NCBI GenBank assembly: GCA_002803225.1
Contig: NXFV01000128.1
Coordinates: forward strand, 1 to 37,165
DNA from: Gamarada debralockiae
Taxonomy: Eukaryota > Ascomycota > Leotiomycetes > Helotiales > Hyphodiscaceae
Reading direction: 5' to 3'
Length of the DNA: 37,165 nt
In this document: positions 32,751-37,165 of the stretch, piece by piece
Layout: each line of letters starts with the position of its first letter
Position numbering within the stretch: position 1 is the first letter of the stretch
Notes under the pieces: generated by a model
Databases searched by the model: none
The model's input: only the letters and a program-made list of their open reading frames with translations
Told to the model about the DNA's origin: nothing
Program-made: the position numbers and the translations under genes

Positions 32751-33059
32751 GACTATTCTTAAAAATAGTATATTCAATCTTATGTCCTTGACCGTTTATC
32801 TACGTTATATACTAATTATTATAAACGCCTATTAGCTTAGCTTTCTAAGTGAATATCCTGCCTAAGAATAGATTATATTTCCCTTAAGGGGCATAGGCAA
32901 CTTCTAAAAGTGATACTATTACTAAAAACCTATTAAAGGTTTTGAGAATTACTTAAACTATACCCCTACCTTTGACTTTAAGGGTAGTAGAGCTATTAAT
33001 AGTACTAATATCTATTGAGCAGTCGTTAAATAAACGAAAAGTCTCCTTTTTGAACTATT

Positions 33060-34380
33060 TAATATTATTAACAATATATATATTAGCTCTAGTGTCCGCT
33101 AACTACGTATCTAGTATATAGGATATACTAACTAAGAAAGCTCCTAAAGTTCTCTTTAAAAGACTTGATTTTCTTACCCCTAAATCGCTAGTACTAGCTC
33201 CCCCTGATCCCTATAACTCCCTCTACGCCTTAATACTATGTATTTATAGCGAAGTATCAGCTATGTTTATATAAAGTACAGGGGAGAGAGCTGTACTTAA
33301 GCTAGCGGGACGAGAGTAAGTATCTTTAAAAGTAGTAAGGTTAGTTTCTATATTACTACTTATACTATTAATTAGCTTGTTGTTAATAGACTTATTAATA
33401 GTATTAGTATTGGAGTTGTCCTTAAGGGAACATAGGACTTTATCCGGGTACTTTGTCTAATAATTTTCTTTAGTATAACTAGTCTTGCTGTAGTCTGGAT
33501 AGCTGCACTTCAAATAGCTCCTGTCCTTATGTCTTGGCCTCTGGCTGCCGTTGTGACTAGTGCTACTACTAGTATTACTACTCGCTTCTTTCTTAGTCTT
33601 ATCCTTAGCCTTCCTCTCTTCCTTAATATAGATTTACTTGGCTTTTTTAATATATAGGCGTTTATAGAGGTAATCTAAGTCAGGAGGATTATCGGGTTTA
33701 GTCGAGCGGATCTAATTATACTACTCTTTAAAACTATAATAATTAGAAGGGAGACTATAAAGAAGAGTAGTAGCGAGTATATTATTAGTTATATTATATT
33801 TAACGGTCTTAAGATTAGCTTTAATCTAGCGTGCTTTATTAGTATACTTAGTTATAGATAAGTAGTTGTTAAGCTTAAGTTCGTTAAGTTAATTTAGTAA
33901 GCTATCTTAGGTACACTTATTAGTGACTATATATTGCTTTTTAATAAAGTTATAGGCCTCCTTAGCGTCTATATAATCTTCGATCTCGATCTTAATGCTG
34001 TCGGAGACCTAGGTATTTAGTAACTTACTTACAAGCTTTATCTTCTCCTTGGCGTTTTTGTGTTTATTATAATTAATCTGCTATCGGAGGTTGTTATTAG
34101 TAGACATCAGGATAGCCTAGGTATTATCTTTTTCCTTATTAACGTTAGTAGATAGAGTGGTAGTTTAAGTAGTCTTTTTGGGATAGCGAGTTTCGATTTT
34201 GATAGGCTTTATAAAGTAGTCTTTTATCTACGGCTTAAGAGGAATAACTTCCTTACTAGTAAGATATTCAAAGATATTATTCGCTTTAGCCGTACGCTCA
34301 AACTCGCGTTTCTAACCGACGAAGTTGGTCTTACCTTTGAGCTTACGGTCGACTTTGACCTCGTCTATCTTAGAGTTAGT
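33060..34380 (-). pseudogene. Copia gag and protease remnant
   Basis: The region contains a CCHC zinc-knuckle relic at 33460-33501 with the exact CX2CX4HX4C spacing, but Tyr at all four ligand positions, followed by a stop where Trp is likely. The protease active site near 33090 reads LADTRAN in place of an expected LADTGAN. All of these changes are transitions. Confidence 0.8.
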
Positions 34381-34382
34381 TA

Positions 34383-34446
34383 TGTCTGGGGTCTGGGGTC
34401 TAGGTCTGGTTCTAGGTCTAGGTCTGGGTCGGGGTCTGGGGTCTGT
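34383..34446. repeat. Low-complexity GGTCTG-type repeat
   Basis: About ten imperfect copies of GGTCTG or GGGTCT lie at the start of the gag region on the element's coding strand, near the 5' LTR. They would encode a Pro/Arg-rich N-terminus. Confidence 0.8.
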
Positions 34447-34486
34447 GATCACTGACTACTTGTCCTAATTCAAAGTATAAAGAAGA

Positions 34487-34497
34487 GGCTCATAACT
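34487..34497 (-). other. Copia primer-binding site matching the initiator-tRNA-Met anticodon arm
   Basis: Directly after the 5' LTR the coding strand reads AGTTATGAGCC. This complements the GGCTCATAAC of the initiator tRNA-Met anticodon arm, not a tRNA 3' end. Drosophila copia and several fungal copia elements use a cleaved tRNA half in this way. The first base may be a RIP change of GG to AG. Confidence 0.7.
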
Positions 34498-34664
34498 ACT
34501 AGGAACTCTAAACTAAGGTATAAATGTGATAATATTCTAACTATCTATCAGGGCAGATACTGTTCTTTATAGTCATTAGACAAATTAGGTAGAAATGCTA
34601 CATGACTCAAGCATGTGACTCACAGTCACATGCTAGAGTGTGTCACGTGATCAGGGATCCAACT
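34498..34664 (-). mobile_element. Copia 5' LTR (167 bp)
   Basis: The same length and ends as 28242-28408, flanked outside by GAAGC (34665-34669). It contains a hairpin-like stretch, GTGACTCACAGTCAC, also kept in the other LTR. Confidence 0.92.
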
Positions 34665-34669
34665 GAAGC
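34665..34669. repeat. Target site duplication GAAGC, right side
   Basis: The partner of 28237-28241; together they mark the insertion point of the copia element in the transposase. Confidence 0.93.
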
Positions 34670-35090
34670 TGTCGTAAATTAGCACCCGCGGTTTCTTGTT
34701 AGCTCGCTGCTTAGTTTGGGGATTAAATATACGCTTTAGCTACTCTAAGCTGATCTTAGAGTCAGTATATCTAGATTTGGAAATGGTATAGTGCTATCCG
34801 GGGGTAGAGAACGTAGTCCAGTTACTTCGATAGGTAGTAGCTGGCCAAATGACTATAGGGTTTAGATACCTACTATCAGCACTAATACACTCGATCGCAG
34901 TTATTGTTGTTCGCTTGACTCGCGCGTCTTTATATTTTCGCCGGTCATCCTTACCTACAAGGACTTTAACAGAGCCTAGCATAGATAATATTACTCTGGT
35001 CTCGTCTATGTTATAGACATTCTTTGCCAAGATAGCTGGTGTGACGGCGGGATCGATGCAAAGGTCTGAAGCGCGGAGTTCAAAGATCAC
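34670..35090 (-). pseudogene. pogo/Fot1-type DDE transposase, 5' half (split by copia)
   Basis: The minus strand reads NVYNIDETRVILSMLGSVKV, LVGKDDRRKYKDARVKRTT, AIECISADSRYLNPIVIWPA and RSNWTTFSTPG, then a stop (34794-34796). Further along comes KKPRVLIYDSF in another frame, abutting the copia target site. NIDET contains the first catalytic Asp; YDSF covers the second (DGFG-type) Asp. The N-terminal HTH/CENP-B domain is absent upstream of about 35090. With 27200-28236 it forms one disrupted transposase on the minus strand. Confidence 0.9.
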
Positions 35091-35620
35091 GGTTTATTGG
35101 AAAATACTAAGCTAAAGAAAGAAGGAAAGGAAAGGGAGAGGGTAAGCCTCGACCTTTATGGTGCTGGGGTCGACCCCTGTACGACCGTCCACTGATTCCA
35201 GCCGCAAATACGTCATGTAATGGTGCCAGCCATCACAGCTGGATCTTGTAATATCTTTCCTATTACCTCAAACTAGTATGTGACTTTCCCATAGATGTTT
35301 TTCTTAGTACCTTCGCGTAAAGTCGAGTCGGGATTTAAACTTTAAATATAGAGATATTATGTAGGAGCTTAGAATTGTATTATGAAAAATTGGAAAATGA
35401 ATAGATGATTTTAGGATTAAAAAAATTCTACTCGAAAACTGGAATTCGTTATATTGGTTACTTTTTATAGCAACAATATATTGGTCAATATGTTATTGTA
35501 AAAGAAGAGTAGTATTAGCTATCTAGCAGAGTCCTAGCATTATATATCCTAGAATTAAGGTATGAGCTAGGTAAATACTTTATATAGCTAATGAATAATT
35601 GTATATTTATGCTTTATTAA
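35091..35620. other. AT-rich region, nothing recognised
   Basis: The missing N-terminal part of the transposase would be expected here but is not readable. TATTGG words recur near 35450-35490 and 35620-35635. Confidence 0.4.
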
Positions 35621-35748
35621 TGTTGGTATATTGGTCTGCTAGTCATGTGATACCGCGACTTGCTTTTGTATACTAGTCCCAATTAGGTAGACAAGGTCGA
35701 GCTTCAACTCCCCTAAAGTTGAAGCTCTTTCTTAATCAACCATCAACA
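35621..35748 (+). mobile_element. Solo LTR, family B (128 bp), with internal hairpin
   Basis: It starts TGTTGGTATATTGGTCTGCT and ends CCATCAACA, giving inverted TGTTG/CAACA ends. TTAA flanks both sides (35617-35620 and 35749-35752). A perfect 10-bp inverted repeat, GAGCTTCAAC and GTTGAAGCTC with a 9-base loop, lies at 35699-35727. It is unrelated in sequence to family A. Confidence 0.68.
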
Positions 35749-36473
35749 TTAATGTAACCAGAATATCACGATATTACGTGCCGTGCTAAGCATTACTGGT
35801 GGACCGATAATTAACAATATAAGCCATAATACTATTACAAATTGCTTTATACAGAAAAGCTCGGCATTTTTGTCGAGAGTATTTAAGAGGTGTGATGATC
35901 TTGTATTGACTAGACATCACGTGTAACTATCCTACTTGCAGCTGTCCTACGTAGTGTAGCTGTTCTATGTGCACTGCTGTTTGAGGATAAGAATATATAA
36001 CGTCTCTCTTTGTACTTAGCTTTTACTTCCTCATCTATTGTTCTAGGAATAGAGTATTGATTAGTTTGAAGTCCTTTGAAGTACTGCCGTCATAAAAGGG
36101 GTATTTTTGAATTTTTTTAAGGTTATAAAAAAGAGAATATTGATATATAGGCCAAAAATGTGATATTTTTCGGGCACAATCAACCTCAACTTTAACTAGG
36201 CTGCAGAACCTGTGCTACTAGAGGTAATCAACATGGAAGATGTTTCTTGGATTACGTTTCATAGGGAGACCCTTCTCCGAATCTAATTCCGAAACGAGGG
36301 GGGCATCCGCAGACTCGATAATACTGCTTCTATCCTTCTCGAACCGAAGTTCCTATGCTTAAGAGCGAATGGAAATCAAAATTTATGACCAAGCCATGAG
36401 TCTGTTGTCATGGTTACCTAAAAATCTGCTTTAATAATCGAATAATCTACTTGGGGATCTAGTTCTCTTTCAG
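35749..36473. other. No clear gene; possible decayed exons near the right end
   Basis: AT-rich DNA. Around 36205-36285 a plus-strand stretch reads AAEPVLLEVINMEDVSWITF after a possible acceptor TTTAACTAG, but stops soon. It may belong to the open frame that follows. Confidence 0.3.
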
Positions 36474-36870
36474 GGACAAATACAGGGCACTAGGGGGCCT
36501 GAGATCATTCAAATTTGAAACTCATCGGCACCAATGTGATACTGATGGCCCATTTCTTACCTATCATGGATGGAAAGGACAGGAGAATTTTGAGCGGTTG
36601 GGGACGTCGCTTTGGAAGATGATAGCAGGTGAAAGAGTGAAACTACAGCATTTCATAAATGTAGTTGCGGCCTTCACTGTTGTTATCCGGAAATCTGGTG
36701 CTGATTCCGGTGACTGCACAAATATGCATTCTCTTATTGCAAGAGACTTCCCTGTATATGATGTGGTAGCAATCGCTTGCACCTTTCTTGTCCTGGACAT
36801 TATAGAACGAGATAGGCACCCTCGTAGCAACATAGCGGCTATGGACTTCAAAATTCTAAAGCATGTATAG
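36474..36870 (+). CDS. Unidentified open frame, probably a 3'-terminal exon
   Basis: An open frame of about 131 codons follows a strong 3' splice site (TTCTCTTTCAG at 36463-36473). It reads DKYRALGGLRSFKFETHRHQ, then GPFLTYHGWKGQENFERLG, TSLWKMIAGERVKLQHFINV and DFPVYDVVAIACTFLVLDII, ending FKILKHV at 36870. Its base composition is less AT-rich than the surroundings. The first ATG in frame is at 36619, so it needs an upstream exon, which I cannot place with confidence. The family is not recognised. A relic or chance frame is possible. Confidence 0.35.
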
Positions 36871-37165
36871 TAGAGAGCCATGTGAACACACTATTTAAAA
36901 CGATCTAATTTTGGACTTAAGCTATATATTGAACAATCTTCAACTAAATAGATCATGGTGCATAGGAAAGTCGAACAGGCCCTGTAACGATTAAGAGTCG
37001 ATGGGCTTGAGTTAAGAGGCCGCTGTCATAACGGCGAGCTGCATGGACCGTTCAACACTTGTCAGTTGGGACTGTTTTCGGGGCGAAATATCATGTATTC
37101 TTAACTATGTAGATATCTAAGGAGTGTAAAATATTCAAGGCGGGGGGTACGCCCTTTATCTTTCA
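36871..37165. other. Right edge, nothing recognised
   Basis: AT-rich sequence with no supported gene up to the window end. Confidence 0.5.

Larger units (their letters stand above)
28242..34664 (-). mobile_element. Ty1/copia-type LTR retrotransposon, RIP-degraded, inserted in a pogo transposase
   Basis: The 6423-bp element has 167-bp LTRs, a GAAGC duplication, a primer site and a polypurine tract. In minus-strand order the relics are: gag with a zinc-knuckle remnant (33460-33501); protease (LADTRAN, near 33090, where DTGA is expected); integrase (VAERTNRTVWEKAAP, 32127-32170); reverse transcriptase (EVYIDDI, 29437-29451); and RNase H (28594-28860). Protease, integrase, reverse transcriptase, RNase H is the Ty1/copia order. 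Every coding segment carries many stops, often TAG or TAA where CAG, CAA or TGG is expected. The DNA is rich in TA and poor in CA, the pattern left by CpA-to-TpA RIP. It cannot move by itself. Confidence 0.95.

Noticed and set aside
36564..36881. Minus-strand open frame overlapping the right-end exon
   Set aside because: The plus strand has a better splice site and a more natural composition; the minus frame is probably its shadow.

Overview
The window looks like a gene-poor, transposon-rich segment of a filamentous ascomycete chromosome (Pezizomycotina, plausibly Eurotiomycetes; the lineage is inference). Support: introns of about 48-73 nt with GT..CTAAC..AG signals, a Zn2Cys6 regulator, an ABCC exporter, a GH30 secreted glycosidase, Ty1/copia and pogo/Fot1 transposons, and C-to-T/G-to-A decay of the kind made by repeat-induced point mutation (RIP).

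Layout. 1-3430: decayed sequence with faint coding traces and a GATTAA-rich palindromic patch. 3431-4589 (-): a short-chain dehydrogenase with two in-frame stops. 5035-6489 (-): an intact secreted endo-beta-1,6-galactanase (GH30). 6665-8695: transposon debris, namely a 611-bp element with long inverted repeats, a 141-bp solo LTR and a 435-bp MITE. 9729-10258 (+): a four-exon gene for a 112-residue, six-cysteine secreted protein. 10869-12989 (+): a Zn2Cys6 transcription factor. 13219-17696 (-): a complete 1401-residue ABCC transporter. 18180-19704 (+): an aldo-keto reductase with a transposon in an intron and its middle third deleted. 20226-22984: remnants of a GCR1/Crypton-like gene and nondescript AT-rich DNA. 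23173-24489 (-): a flavin monooxygenase lacking its 5' end and carrying a frameshift. 24617-25434: a minisatellite. 25929-26059: another solo LTR. 27200-35090: a pogo/Fot1 transposase split by a RIP-degraded copia element (28242-34664) with 167-bp LTRs and a GAAGC target duplication. 35621-35748: a solo LTR of a different family. 36474-36870: an unidentified open reading frame that looks like a terminal exon.

How the genes may work together. The regulator, the exporter and the reductase form a compact unit. The same 12-bp palindrome, CTCGGGCCCGAG, occurs 76 bp before the regulator's ATG and between the divergent exporter and reductase genes, where it sits between two oppositely directed TATA boxes. 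This is the arrangement expected if the Zn2Cys6 protein controls itself, the exporter and the reductase. All three redox enzymes in the window (SDR, AKR, FMO) are broken, while regulator, exporter, secreted glycosidase and small secreted protein are open. This suggests a metabolite or detoxification locus that has lost its chemistry but kept export and control. That reading is inference.
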